Assembly (NCBI GenBank): GCA_963669155.1
Contig: OZ022591.1
Location: 14,957,766 to 15,021,765, forward strand
Length of the DNA stretch: 64,000 nucleotides
Source of the DNA: Arbacia lixula
Lineage: Eukaryota > Echinodermata > Echinoidea > Arbacioida > Arbaciidae
Reading direction: 5' to 3'
The translations under genes and the position numbers were made by a program. Under the pieces are notes generated by a model. It saw nothing but the letters and a program-made list of their open reading frames with translations. It did not search any database and was not told where the DNA came from. Positions 33,489 to 46,394 of this stretch are shown here, in pieces (the first letter of the stretch is position 1; each line of letters opens with the position of its first letter).

Positions 33489-34069
33489 AACGACTGCATA
33501 TTTGTCCCGTTGCCCTTTCGCCAGAACTAGATTTCATCTGAAATGTTGAGAATGCTCAGGAGTTTTATAAGATGCCACTGTGACTGCTATGATACCCCCT
33601 TAATCAGGCGTCAGTTGCCAGCGTTGATTAAATACGATAACGGGAGAAACCACATTCCTGCCAGAAGAGGAGGGGAGGGGGGGGGGGGGGGGGGGCTCTG
33701 AGCGAGGCTTAACCCATGTGGGGCACCCACGCACGCAGTCTGCCCGATATTTGTATGAACTTTTCTAATCTCATTTCCTCTGGTCACATCTTTACTGTCT
33801 TTTTAGACGAGAGGTCACATGATTCACACGTCTTCAGTGTCACTCTCCTTAATATTGATCAAACATCGCTTATTTTTTAAATAAACATATCCTTCGTGTA
33901 CTGTTTGTGCTATTATATTACGATTTGCCATCATTAATATACAATATCATAATCCATTGTATTTTGTTTCATATGATAGTTAATCAAAGTTTGACAAGGT
34001 GGTTGGTACGTTAGCTAGTAATTGGTCTACCGCATGTATTTTGAATATATATATCAGGCTTAAAGGGTC
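33489..34069. other. Intergenic, polyG run inside
   Basis: No gene signal. A pure G run of about 22 bp lies at 33673-33694 after a GGAGGGG stretch. Confidence 0.55.
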
Positions 34070-34718
34070 CCTGCAATCAAAATGCATGTTGACTTATGTT
34101 GATTCAACTTAATATGCATATCACAAAATCACTAACTGTTCAATGGAAATATGTGTCCTTTATTTTAAAATCATTTTTCTATATTTTTTCTCAGCACTGA
34201 TAAGCCCCGCTTCTAAAAATATCCTCCAACTCAAGATTCTTGTTGTGACATCATCACAGGTATAAATTAGCAAGATAATAGACATAATTTATGCACAAAC
34301 TAAACATTGCAATGACTACCTGCAAGTGTTTATAATGTCATCGCATGTTTATACAATGTATTTTCCCCCTTGGCATAGCTAGCACATTATTCCCACATGA
34401 AAGGTTGTTAGGTTGTATTGTGTGAAGACATGTGATGCTCTTGTGGGAAGGTGGGGGGTAGTCATTGCAATGTGTAATTTGTGCATAATTCTGTCTATTA
34501 TCCTGCTAATTTTTAACTTTGATGACGTCACAACAAGAATCTTGAGTTGGAGGAAATTTTTGGAGGCGGGGCTTATCAGTGCTGAGAAAAATATAGAAAA
34601 AAAATTATTTTAAAATATAGGACACATAATTCCATTGAACAGTTAGTGATTTTGTTAAATACATGTTAAGTTGCATCAACAGACGTCAACATACATTTTG
34701 ATTACAGGGGACCTTTAA
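34070..34718. mobile_element. TTAA foldback element, 649 bp
   Basis: Ends TTAAAGGGTCCCTG and CAGGGGACCTTTAA carry TTAA at both extremes, and the arms match for about 260 bp each. Paired words include TCTCAGCACTGATAAGCCCC with GGGGCTTATCAGTGCTGAGA, and CAACTCAAGATTCTTGTTG with its complement. The unique middle is short. It is a non-autonomous element with no transposase. The apparent ORF 34413-34613 lies in the right arm. Confidence 0.9.
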
Positions 34719-35068
34719 TAGGCATAACATTTTCCAAAACGTGTAACTAGCTATCTCACATAAATTTGTAACGTATCTTCTCAACAGGGTGCTAGGAATG
34801 TCGCACGAACACTTACCCACCTAAGGCACCTCCTTATCTCCCTCCCTCACCGCGATTCTCCACCCACCCCCACCGCCACCCCTTTCCGCGTCCCTAGACT
34901 CTTTCTGCTACAATGATACGAAGCGAGACTAGATCTCTAATTGCTGCCCGAGGCCCTGGCTGGGTCCGCGTCCTATTTCACCTCCGCGTTCCCTGCACTC
35001 TCCCGAAATCGAAAACCTCCTTCCGTGCGCTGGAAGGACAACATACGAGAAGGGACCGACTTCGAGTT
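34719..35068. other. Intergenic, C-rich patch
   Basis: No gene is recognised. 34800-34910 is C-rich with CCACC repeats. Confidence 0.5.
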
Positions 35069-35193
35069 GTGATGTGGCTTAGTGGTTTGACCTTCTGGCT
35101 CTTGATCCGGAGGACGGGGGTTATCGACTGTTTCAGAGCTGAATGATTATTATTTATTAAAAAATTACTTACTTACTACTACATGTACTACTA
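35069..35193 (+). mobile_element. tRNA-derived SINE
   Basis: An A-box-like TGGCTTAGTGG (35075-35085) and a B-box-like GGTTATCGAC (35119-35128) are 33 bp apart, matching the internal RNA polymerase III promoter of a tRNA. The 3' part is AT-rich and ends ATTACTTACTTACTAC, which leads into the long TAC microsatellite. A genuine tRNA is excluded because the acceptor and anticodon arms do not pair well. Mobilisation would have depended on a LINE. Confidence 0.55.
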
Positions 35194-35512
<319 letters not shown>

Positions 35513-35849
35513 ATATACTACAAACGCTTATACCATTACATCTTCTTTCTTCTTTTCCCATGCGCCTATTGCTTCTGCTAGTAGAACTACTACATACTTC
35601 GATAAAACTCACACTTTTCTGTATCGTTTCCGCTATTGATCAAACATGAAAGTTATCGCAGCGCAATTCTGTCAATGAATGATTTCAAATCATTTTATCA
35701 TCATCAAGATCAGGTGGCACTGTAAAGCGCTGCTATAGTCTTCACGAGAGCACGCCATATACAACTCTATCTTCCACCGAGCGTGTTGTGTCCTCCCCCC
35801 CCCCCTCCCCCATGTCTTCCCTGGACCCTTGCTGAACTTGTAAGACCGG

Positions 35850-36090
35850 CATAGGATCTACTGCAGTGCAACTTTTAATTTTCCACTTGAGAAAGACATA
35901 TGTTATTATAGACACACATGTTTCATCGTCTCGCAATATTGATAAGATATAATTTCAAATTACTTGCGAGACTTGACTGTCTGGCATGGGATCGCTTGCA
36001 CTGCAGCTTTTAATTTTCCCCATGGGACAAACAGATGTTATTATAGAAAACACATGTTTCACGAGCGTAAAACAATATTTCGTCTAAAAT
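35850..36090 (+). repeat. Diverged tandem duplication
   Basis: 35850-35966 and about 35984-36090 align: both have GGATC, TTTTAATTTTCC, AGATGTTATTATAGA or a variant, and ACACATGTTTCA in the same order. The short stretch around CTGCAGTGCA in unit 1 is TGCACTGCAG in unit 2, as if locally inverted. Confidence 0.6.
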
Positions 36091-36497
36091 TACGCGGGGC
36101 AAAAGTCACTCGGGTAAGCCAAGATGCGTATTGCAACCTAACCCTGACCGAGAATGTGTCCGATGTTGCCGTGGATCTCTTTCCTTTCGTATCACCCCTT
36201 AGCGGGCCCATGCTGGAGTTAATGTTTACACACACGGGCTGGTCTCTCGGGATGAAGGGAGTGATATTACATCGAAACTATTCCCAGACCGGCCGGCCCG
36301 CGCGGGGAGGTAATGGAGTGTGGAACATACTAGCCTTGGAGGGGTTGGAGCGAGCTCGCTTTGATTCGAAAACAATCACGAACGAACCTGAATCTTCAAG
36401 ACATGGAATCAGGTGTCTGATATTTATAGCTCCGGGTAAAAAATGTACTCAATGTGTAGAGATGTTAAATGTAGCCACACCAGTCGCTGGAATCTGA
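35964..36497 (+). CDS. Unassigned 177-codon ORF
   Basis: This is the longest ORF in the window outside low-complexity DNA. It starts at ATG 35964 (MRDLTVWHGIACTAAF) and ends at 36497. No signal peptide, transmembrane segment or known domain is apparent. The N-terminal 40 codons overlap the second unit of a tandem duplication whose first unit is not open in this frame, which argues against conserved coding. It could be a chance ORF in a GC-richer patch, or an exon of an unknown gene. Confidence 0.17.
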   Translation: MRDLTVWHGIACTAAFNFPHGTNRCYYRKHMFHERKTIFRLKLRGAKVTRVSQDAYCNLTLTENVSDVAVDLFPFVSPLSGPMLELMFTHTGWSLGMKGVILHRNYSQTGRPARGGNGVWNILALEGLERARFDSKTITNEPESSRHGIRCLIFIAPGKKCTQCVEMLNVATPVAGI

Positions 36498-36573
36498 ATA
36501 TGCTCTGGACAACAATGTACGAAAAGAGAAAACAGGAGGAAATGAGTACAAACGAAAACGAGTGATTAAGAAA

Positions 36574-36574
<1 letters not shown>

Positions 36575-36617
<43 letters not shown>
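36575..36617. repeat. GA microsatellite
   Basis: A clean run of about 20 GA repeats within purine-rich sequence. The minus-strand Leu/Ser ORFs at 36424-36686 are artefacts. Confidence 0.95.
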
Positions 36618-36618
<1 letters not shown>

Positions 36619-37003
36619 GAGAAGAAAATGGATAGAAGTGAGGTTAAGATGAACAAATAACATGAGCGAGGGAAAGGGGAAAACAAGGCCTCATTATTTT
36701 ACCAATATCTCTCGTTTTCCATAAGAAGGATACAGCGCAGTAGAGCCATATATAGAAAGGGACATCCAGGGAAAGAGGAACAGAAAGGGAGCGTCTGATA
36801 TACTTTTATGGAAGTGTAAAAAGTACAGGTTACAGCCAGCAGAATTCTACTCGTGCGATTGTCTCTCGTATTGCTAGCGGTTATTGGAAGAGCGATCTAA
36901 CGTAGATGTGGAACAAGATAGGCTTGAGCAAAGAGGACGTTCAGACTAGACATAGCACTGTGTACTTCTTCATCAACACCACTACTACCATCACAATAGC
37001 TCT
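36618..37003. other. Intergenic DNA, no gene seen
   Basis: Purine-rich at first, then mixed sequence with no recognisable feature. Confidence 0.5.
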
Positions 37004-37009
37004 CTCTCC

Positions 37010-37043
<34 letters not shown>

Positions 37044-37155
37044 ATAAATAGTCATCCTAGTCACCCTACATAGTCATCCTCCTCCCACCTCCTCTCTCTC
37101 TCTCTCTCTCTACATACTTATCCTAGTCCTCCTACATAGTCATCTTCCTCCCAAC

Positions 37156-37199
<44 letters not shown>

Positions 37200-37307
37200 A
37201 TAGTTATCCTAGTCCTCCTGCATAGTCATCTTCCTCCCAACTCCTTTCTCTCTCTCTCTCTCTCTACATATTATCCTAGTCCTCCTACATAGCCATCTTC
37301 CTCCTAA

Positions 37308-37352
<45 letters not shown>

Positions 37353-37448
37353 CTCTCTCTCTACACAGTCATCCTAGTCATCCTACATAGTCATCCTCCT
37401 CCACCTCCTTTCTCTCTCTCTCTTCTCTCTCCTCTCTCTCTCTCTCTC
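37004..37448. repeat. CT array with 60-95-bp spacers
   Basis: CT runs alternate with the spacer TACATAGTCATCCTAGTCCTCC or a close variant and TCATCTTCCTCCCAACTCC. Five or so units make a composite minisatellite whose length varies with the CT run. Confidence 0.9.
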
Positions 37449-38100
<652 letters not shown>

Positions 38101-38173
38101 ATAAAATATCCCATAATTCCCTACCCCTTGACGTCAGGGTGAAATCCAAACATGTTTCGATTTTCATCGTCCG
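38101..38173 (+). repeat. 70-bp dispersed repeat, copy 2
   Basis: Second copy of the CCCATAATTCCCTACCC / TCAGGGTGAAATCCAAA sequence at 37449-37518. Here it lacks the flanking CT and GA arrays. Confidence 0.8.
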
Positions 38174-38291
38174 ACTCGTGGCTGTGATCTGGCAAATAAC
38201 GATCAGATCAATGAGATATAGGTGACTGGGGCTTCGGGGGATGGCGATGTTGCTGTACGAGTGTATTCAGCTGGTATGGCCAGTCTATACC

Positions 38292-38471
38292 GGGGGGGGG
38301 GGGGGGGGGGGGGTCTCCAAGCTGTTCGTAAGTTACGAACGACTTTACGAACGACTGGCTATCCCTTCTTGTGCTAAATGCGATTCCACACTTTGTTCAT
38401 TGTGAATCTGACTTTGCACAAGAAGGGAACACCAGTCGTTCGTAAAGTCATTCGCAACTTACGACCAGCTT
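38292..38471. repeat. PolyG run and 56-bp-arm foldback
   Basis: A 22-bp G run (38292-38313) is followed by arms 38319-38374 and 38416-38471, which pair with few mismatches. Examples are CGAACGACTGG with CCAGTCGTTCG and CCCTTCTTGTGC with GCACAAGAAGGG. It is a compact foldback element or hairpin with a 41-bp loop. Confidence 0.85.
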
Positions 38472-38540
38472 CGTGAAGCACCTCCTGGGTGTTCAAAGAA
38501 AAGGAGTCGCTCAAAGAAGTGCAAACGGAGGGGAGGCATA

Positions 38541-39010
38541 TCTATTAATCAGCCATTTAATCTAATAATGATGATGACAATAGGTAGAATTTATATAGCG
38601 CAGGAAATAGGAACAAAAACATAAAAACTAGAAAGCAACATGAATTATTAACAGCCAAAAATATGGAGCCAGAGCTGGAAATAAGAATGAAACTGATATG
38701 CTTTGAAAAAAGATTTGGAGGATTCAAGAGTAGTGGCCTGACGGATGTTTATGGGAATAATTATGGTTGCTCCAAAGAGTGGGAGCACTTATTGTAAAAG
38801 CACGTTGGCCATAACAAGTTTTTGGTACGAGGTGCAGTAGACAGAAATGAGTGTGAAAAGGAGGAGGATCTGATATTACGAGATGTTTGAACTCGACTAG
38901 AAACAAAATTTTGGAGGTATAAAGGCGCAAGTCCATTTCTAATTTTGAAAACAAGGAGTAAACTTTAAACTATTTTCGTTTGTTAATGGGTAGTCAACGG
39001 AATGAAGGTA
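38541..39010 (-). mobile_element. LINE remnant, RT C-terminus
   Basis: On the minus strand the fragments LPINKRK, FKIRNGLAPLYL, RNIRSSS and APRTKN appear in the order found at the end of the reverse-transcriptase region of CR1/L2-like non-LTR elements. They are followed, after a frameshift, by YGQRAFTISAPTLWSN. A stop codon interrupts the first part (after LPINKRK). The downstream 3' region ends in TCATCATCATTATTA at about 38565. The fragment is 5'-truncated and inactive. Confidence 0.8.
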
Positions 39011-39112
39011 TGATAAGTGTAACATGGTCACGTGGCATATTAAGGGTTAAAGAAATCACCCTTAATGTGTGACATGAGGAATTTCCCCATCAATATACAC
39101 AAGTCCCATACT

Positions 39113-39358
39113 GGCCTACACTAAAAAAAGGAAGCAACTAACAAAAGAGATTTTTCTTGTAAATTAGCAAAATGTGTATGTCACTTGCATTGGCATGAGC
39201 GCAACACCACATCATGTTAGACTGAATATCTCGCAGAAAGATGAATATTTCTTGTCCAGGTTTTGGCCGTATGTAGGGAATGCTGGGTACAATCTAAGAA
39301 GACCAATAACCCAGATTTGAGTGAATTGTCACTTGCTTCCTTTTGTCAGAGTAGGGCA
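39113..39358 (+). mobile_element. MITE family B, copy 1
   Basis: About 246 bp with imperfect inverted ends (left AAAAAAAGGAAGCAACTAAC, right TTGCTTCCTTTTGTCAGAG-TAGGGCA). It aligns along its length with the reverse complement of 56948-57197, sharing GCAACACCACATCATGTT and TGTATGTAGGGAAT. No coding capacity. Confidence 0.85.
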
Positions 39359-40014
39359 GCATAGAGCAATACAATGTCTGGCACCCACATGGGTTTGACA
39401 TTTAACCCTTTGTCTACCAATAAACTGCTGTTCTATGGGAATTGTGTGACCTAATTGTGAAAAAAATAATCAAATGTGGCCCACAAAGAGTTAACATTCA
39501 ACAGTAACTGTTACTTCCATTTTACGTCGAACACGAATGATGCGTTGTTATGGAGATGACCTCGTCAAATGGCTGGGATGTTTATATCGTTGGCAGAATG
39601 ACTGTTTTGAACGTGCCTTTTCTAACAATGAATTACAATGCCCGGTATGTAGCTCCTAGTCATCAGTCAGTTAGGAATAAATGTGGGTATCCTCCTTTTT
39701 AAAGTAACCCCAGTACATCTTAACATTGCGGATACCACTAACGCGTTCGAGATTACTACCGGTACTCAGAAAAGCTGTGGCATATCGTGTGTACATTCTC
39801 TCCTGCCAGATTCGGTTACGTTTGCCTTGTACCATGTTCATTCGCCGTCTTCCTGGCTGTTGTGTATTCCGAACTATGCTTGCGATTTTTTTACTGGGTC
39901 AACAATGCAAAGACATATACGTAACATATTCTCTCTGAAGATGAATTTAAGTGCTGATATTTTAGTAGTTACAATTGGAAGGAATCCCTCTTTACTAGAA
40001 GTGAATGCGCGTTA
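39359..40014. other. Unassigned DNA with weak ORF
   Basis: A 110-codon ORF at 39683-40015 (+) and an overlapping 70-codon ORF have no recognisable motif and are not called as genes. Confidence 0.45.
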
Positions 40015-40620
40015 ACATCTCTAGATATAATTGTATATTACCTCTAGATGTTATAGTATATTACCTACATAGGTAAAGTGGTATGAAAGGTTACATAATC
40101 TTTATATATAATGGTTTGATACTTCCTAACAAAGCGGTATATCTCTATAAAGGCATAATCCCTATATATAACATTGTATAATACATCGAGACATATCTGT
40201 TTATATGATAGTATGATACTTTTAAATATATAGGTATAACATATAAACATATATATATAAATCTTTAAAAGAATGGTACTATACCTCTAGACATAATGGT
40301 ATAATATCACTAAATATGACGGTTATATATATTTAATTCAAGGTTCAGTAAAATCATCTTCGCAGCCATGCAGCTGTATTCCGACAATTTTCAAGGTAAA
40401 AGAAAATATGAATACAACATAAAATAATACAGTTATTCTCTGCAAACAATTTTGATTAAATAATAGTGCTATGGAGAAGCATAAAGAGGTTTCGACCACA
40501 CTCACATATCCTTAATCATGCTAATGGAATAAACGCCTAGACACAATGGTACATGTATAATACCTTAAAATATAATGGTATGATACTTTGTAGATAATAA
40601 TGGTATAAATCGGTAAACAA
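40015..40620. repeat. AT-rich degenerate ATAATGGTATA repeats
   Basis: Units of about 30-45 bp related to CTCTAGACATAATGGTATAAT recur through 40020-40330 and again at 40533-40615, separated by about 200 bp of non-repeat sequence. The array is old and degenerate. Confidence 0.65.
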
Positions 40621-41580
40621 ATATGCCACAAGTGTACAACTTGGTCTGGCGGAAGAAGACTACGGAAGAGCATAGGGGAGACGAAAGGCGAGATAGCAAT
40701 ATATTGCTTATTTGTTTTCTGAACCTATTGCATGTAACCGCGACAAATTTCCACTCAGACACCTGTGGCCCCTTTCAGTATTTGGGTAAAATCGATCCTA
40801 AGTGAATTAAGCAAGTGAAATTTGATACATGTGCCCTCTATCGGTGCCAACGTCTCGCAGCATACGGAACATAATGGAATCGATTCTGCCCTACATAGAT
40901 TGCTGCTATTGATAAACAGGTGGCTTGATTTAATTTGCTATGGATGCCTCAAAAGGGAACTGCTAGCGGAAAATTGCTGCGTCGCTGCAGCTGATAGATT
41001 CACTGAAAATGTAACTAATTTTTTAACCAGTGTTACAAACATGGGTTTAATGATGTAAACTCGTTATTCACTTATTGTTCTCTGTGGTACCATCGTTCAC
41101 ACTTGGTAATGTTACATATATAATACACGCTGTAGTAAGAATGGTGGACAAAGAAATAAGTAAAGACAGAATGAAATGTACAGTCAGATGAGCAGGGAGG
41201 ATCTCAATCACTCTGCTAATGTGAATAAGGTGCTGAAAAGAAGGGATATCTAAGTTCAAATGGTACGCACGTCAAAGTTATACATTTTCACAATTCAAGA
41301 ATACATATTACCCATAATACCTTTTCGCGTCACTAATGTCTCGCATGATCAAGTACATTATTCTTCAAATGAGAGAGAACACACATTTCAGCATATTCTC
41401 AGGAAATTCTTCAATGTGGGTTATTTAAAGGCAATAGCTTTGTTTTATATTTTGAAGGGTTAAGACAAAACAGAGAATAAAAATTAAACTATCATATCAC
41501 GATTTCATCTCCATACTCCTCTTCCCCTCTTCCTTACATTCCCCCCTTATCACTCTCATACACATACAGAGATAGCCAGA
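40621..41580. other. Intergenic DNA, no gene seen
   Basis: ORFs up to 78 codons on both strands without recognisable domains. Confidence 0.5.
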
Positions 41581-41584
41581 GCAG

Positions 41585-41651
41585 GAGAAAGAGAGAGAGA
41601 ACGTGTGTGTGTCTTGTTGTGTGTGTGTGTGTGTGGGGGGGGGGGGGGGGT
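41585..41651. repeat. TG run with polyG
   Basis: GA, then TG repeats, then a G run of about 16 bp. Confidence 0.95.
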
Positions 41652-44600
41652 ATCAGCATGCAAAGCAAATTTGTTCACGTGCTCTATACGCCTCCCACGT
41701 AATGAGTCTAGAAATTAATATTTATAACAAATTTCAAAACCGGGAGTACCGTACATCGTTCATGTCTTTGAAGGTGTAAATCGCATGCATCAATCATTAC
41801 TTATGGATAAGAAACCTTACCATTCCCTAAGACTCATTAGATTAATTTTTCTGGCGGTTGTCTACTGGGACATATCAAAATCTAATAACTAAAAATCTGC
41901 AATGATTTGCGCGATATAATTTCCTGGAGTCTATCAATAACACATTTTCCTTTATATTTTATTTCATTGAACGAATTCGTATATTGATAAAATGGAATCA
42001 CCACTCCCTTCCTTTCTTTTCTCTTGTTTTAATCATTTCTTTTCCGTTATTGTCTCTCTCCTTTCCTCGTTGTGGTACACCCTTCCTTACTTGCACACCT
42101 CTCTCTCTTCCTTGCGGTCCCCTTCTCTCCTCCTGCTCCTCCTCCTCCTTTCTCTCTTTCTCCTTGTTCAATTGAATGACCTCATACGGTATTACTCTCC
42201 ACGCCCCTGTATCACCTTAATAATACACACGTTATCACGTTACATATTCACACTGTCTTTGGACCGTGGCACCTGACTACGCATGACTCCGATGCTGTCA
42301 CTTCCAGAAACTAACACTATGTTTCAGTCATGTTTCATCAGTCGTGTATGCTTCAGTCCTCAGGGAGGTAGAAGCCCTACGAATTTGTTAGCCTTTTCGA
42401 TACGCTTGATGGATCATCGTGGTTGCGCCTGATATACTCCATACCACATACAAGGAATAATCATCCCACAATGCATTACACTGCTTGCAGTCGTACACGC
42501 TTATTATCTCATACACTGATACACCAAACCGTAAGTGAGTATGACTGCAAATGTGCGCAGCGCGGTGCATTGTGCATCAATTGTTCTTTATATACGCTCT
42601 GAAAAAATGCACGCGCAATGAGAGGTCGGTACTAAGTTTATGCTTCTTTGACTCCCCTAACAAAACTTCCCCCTCTGTCCTAGAACAATAAATGTGCTAT
42701 GTAAACTAGGCCCTAGGCTGTGAAGTACATGGACACAGCTTAGTCTGGAAACAATTAGGTCTGGTAATAAAGACTACGCACTCTTTCCTATTTTGGTAAA
42801 CTTTTTTTACCAGACAAAGTTGTTTCCAGAATCAATTGTATCCATCGACCTCACAATCTAAAACCTAAGCTAAAAACATCACATCATCTATCATCCTTTT
42901 GTCCTTGAAAAACTCGTCACTTTTAGTAAAATATATCACGTGACTGTATCGTGTCGTCGTAATAGTCCCATCAACCCCCCTGCTCCAGTTTACTCGCTGC
43001 CTGCCAGCAGAATAATTTGCGTAGCCGGTGTTCTTGTAATAAGCCAGGCAGCCTTCCCGCTGGCCCATTTTCACCGTCCCAGCAAACAAGCAGGAGTTAA
43101 TCGACGGTGACGCAGCGAGCCAGTGCTGTGTGTGTGTATGAATTCCCCGGCCGTCCCCAGCCTTCCTGCATCATTGATAGAAACCCCGTGTTCGGCAATC
43201 AACTCGGCTCCTTCTTTCATCCATTATGCACATAGCTATTCACGCCTCGCAGGGGCTTAGACTACATTCCAGGTAGGGGCAGGACATTATTTTTTTACAC
43301 GTTTGAAACAAATACATAAAGGGTGTCACCGTGGTAACTTTCTTTGGGAATAACGATTCTAACACCAACGATCTCACAAACCATGCAACAATCTTTTTAC
43401 CATGTTTACCCTCGGGTGACGAATTTTAAATGAAAGACATGGCCTTGCAAATGTGCATTGTCCGGGTCTATATGTTCATGGTTCTGTAGTGAAAAAAAAA
43501 AGAACTTGAAGAAGAAGGAAGAATGATAGGACTAAGTGTTTGAAAACTAGGCTATAACGACCATTGTTTAATGTAATGACCATATTGCAGGAGGGGCAGG
43601 GGGATTCAGTGAAGGATTCTGCAAAATAATTCCAGATGATGTTTCATCAATTTGGACTTTACATGGAAACGCAATGATCGTTTGAGTGAGAGACTCTATG
43701 TAAGACTAGTAATAGGAGAGTATGTGGGCTTTGGATAATTCCCAATTTCCCAGGGCATTCTGCAATTATCTTACCCGCCTCACCCCAATTTCTTTACTGC
43801 GAATATGAACCTTCCGTTTGCTAGATAAAGAATCGCTATCTGTTATTTTGTGTCCATTTCTTGTTTTAAAAAGTTAAACAACTGTGCAATTAATGCGAGT
43901 GCAATTTGGGTGCAACACGAGTGGAATGTGTGTGAATCGTTTAATGCAGACTATAGTTTACAATTTCTAGTGAAATATGTTAAACGTATAGAATTAATTA
44001 ACCATTTAAGTTCGTGGCGTTTAAGTGTACTCAGCTGCGCCTCGGTTCGTGTCGTATCAGTTTATGCCCCTCACTGGTTGCTGCTTTGCCCCAACACACT
44101 CAGAACTGTGTATTATTTGTATAATAGCCTATAGATCTTTTTTTATACGCAGTGTATAAAATTAACGATCATTATGGATAATTGAGGACATGCATGATTA
44201 GCAATTTCAACTATTAGAGTCAATGACTACGATTTAGTTATTCAATTATTCATATCTAACTCTTTTTGCTGTATGCCCTTCCTTCTTGCACAGAAGCTAT
44301 AATAAAATGATATTTACTTTTTGTGTCAAGACATAGTTGTGATAGCAGTGCTTATCTTATGTGTCAAGGCATAGTTGTATTTGCAGTATACATGTACGCA
44401 ATTTGTCCACAGCCTTGAATCGAGGCCACTCTTCGAACAAAAAGTCATGAAAGCTTCATCCTACTTCAAAAGGATAGAAATCAATAAAATGTCTACGAGA
44501 AAAAAATGATTTCAACTGAATTTAAGTTTGTGTGAATATGACATTATAATTGAATCTAACTCTGATCAAATATTACAACTGGAGCGTTATGCACATATAA

Positions 44601-44795
44601 TTACGACTGCTTCTGACGCATTTCAGACTCAGTCTTTCTCCTTTCCCTTCTAAACCTTTACAACTGTTTGTCGCCTGTTGGGTCCGGTTAATACAAATAG
44701 CATTCTGAAGTGTCGACAGAAGGCAAAATTCTACCCCTAACATTTGACTAGCCCCCTTCGTCCTCCTGGGACCACCTCATCCTGTCTCCTTCCGC
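41652..44795. other. Unassigned intergenic stretch
   Basis: A CT-rich patch lies at 42040-42170. A foldback with 23-bp imperfect arms (CTGGAAACAATTAGG / TTGTTTCCAG) lies at 42745-42829. A GC-richer block at 42950-43200 carries a 74-codon minus ORF without a known motif. No gene is supported. Confidence 0.45.
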
Positions 44796-44802
44796 TATAA
44801 AA
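44796..44802 (+). promoter_or_regulatory. TATA box before the small gene candidate
   Basis: TATAAAA at 44796-44802 lies in TCCGCTATAAAATG. A transcription start about 30 bp on would give a 5' leader of roughly 170 nt before ATG 45000. A second AATAAAAG word at 44908 could act instead. The region between is rich in GCGCG words. Confidence 0.35.
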
Positions 44803-44999
44803 TGTGGAATATAAAAGGAATGAGAAATAGTACATTGACATCGTCCTTACCCAAAAAGCGCGCGAAACTGAACACGCGCTGCCCGCCTGATTAGTCCGTG
44901 CGAAAATAATAAAAGCGGTGTTGTGTTGCGCGCCTTAGCCAGCGACCCCGGACGGGGTGGTTGCATATGTCCGCCCGATTACATTGCTTCTTTCTGAGC

Positions 45000-45263
45000 A
45001 TGTGGAGCGAAACAGCGTTTGAAGGAGTGGACATTAACAACGACAACAAACCGTTTGAAGATCAGGTGAGGCTTTCTCGAAAGTCCTCAAATCAAGAACA
45101 AGATGGAGCAGCATAACCTGAAAACAAAAGGAAAATGCCATGCTAAAAATGTCCACCTTAAACGGTTTTATGTGTGGGCATGTGTGTTTTACATGTTACC
45201 TAGCTTTAACTTCTTTCGCTAATCTCTTTACAGGCCTACAATGCGCAAATCGACGTAAAGTAG
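45000..45263 (+). CDS. Candidate 31-residue two-exon gene
   Basis: ATG 45000 has A at -3 and starts MWSETAFEGVDINNDNKPFE; the exon ends at CAG|GTGAGG after 45065 in phase 0. An acceptor CTAATCTCTTTACAG lies at 45219-45233, and the joined frame adds nine residues (AYNAQIDVK) before TAG at 45261. AATAAA follows at 45291. The 168-bp intron, strong splice signals, upstream TATA box and polyadenylation signal together look like a complete tiny gene. An in-frame ATG at 44967 would add 11 residues but has a weaker context. The acidic Asn/Asp-rich product has no signal peptide or membrane segment. It could instead be the first exons of a longer, alternatively spliced gene. Confidence 0.32.
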
Positions 45264-45296
45264 CGCGGACCGCCAAAGGATAGAAGAATGAATAAA

Positions 45297-46394
45297 TAAC
45301 ATTAATCATATATACAAACGAGCTCGTCAAGATAAATTCAGAATGGAATGTATGATTTATTTGTCCACAAAAAACATCCAATTCAGATACAATGAACGTA
45401 AATAGCAAACGAGAAGTAATAAAACAATTCATTCATAAAAAAATATATTTTCTTTTTGTGGAGAGGTCCAAAAAGAAGCAGGGCTTGTGAATATTGGACC
45501 CCAAATGAAAAATATAGAGAAATTATGTAATATATAATATGTCTAGCAGTATTAACATTTTTATAGGTTGAAAGGTTGATTATACAGGTCGAAAAGAGAG
45601 AGAGAGGGGGAGGGGGTGATCGGGACCCATTGTCGTATCGAGGAGAAAGTGGAGAAAGGGGGAAAGGGGGTGGGGATACATAGTCGCAAGAATACCATTA
45701 TATCATATGTGTAACTCATAACCAACACTATTCGTGTAACGATATATCATATTGGTCAGGTACCTACCGGCATCAACACCGTGCCACATATGCCAACACT
45801 GATACATAACTAAATAAGCAGCGAGGAACCGCAACCAAGGACTGACCCAATTCTTTTACTCAGCTGCCAAGTGATCGTTCATATTTCATAACAGTCCTTT
45901 ACAACATTGTTGCCGAACCCAAGTATGCGAGGAATTGGAGAGCACAGAATCAATGGAACCAGCCATGCATAAAACACCTCCTGTTCTTTCAGGTCACATA
46001 CCCATACAGACTGTTTTTCCATCTCCCACTGTCCGGGTTTGGCGCCAATCGGTTGGCGGTACTGAAGCGAAGAGTAATAGGCGGGAAAATTGAGGCAAAT
46101 ACATGACCGACGGAATGCATCGGCAAGGTGAAGGTGGCTCGATATCACTTGACCAGGAGTTTGCAATTATTCTGCATTATACATGCAGTGCTTACAACCC
46201 ACACTGAAAAATTCCGTCGACCACACGCAGGGCTTTGCACTCAAAATGATGACATAACACTAAAAGCAAGCGGCATTCATGAAATAACTCTGGTATTGAG
46301 TAAACACTGTACCTACTATCCCGTTCTCAAAACATCACACGAGCCTAACAACATGAGATATGAATTCAGGCACGTATGTTAACGTGCCGTGTTT
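45297..46394. other. Intergenic DNA, no gene seen
   Basis: A GA/G-rich patch lies at 45594-45675. ORFs of 78-95 codons on both strands lack motifs. Confidence 0.5.

Noticed and set aside
35069..35140. Functional tRNA gene
   Set aside because: Box A and B words are present but the cloverleaf stems do not pair and the 3' end is an AT-rich SINE tail.
39683..40015. 110-codon ORF
   Set aside because: No domain, signal peptide or splice context, and the length is within chance for the window.
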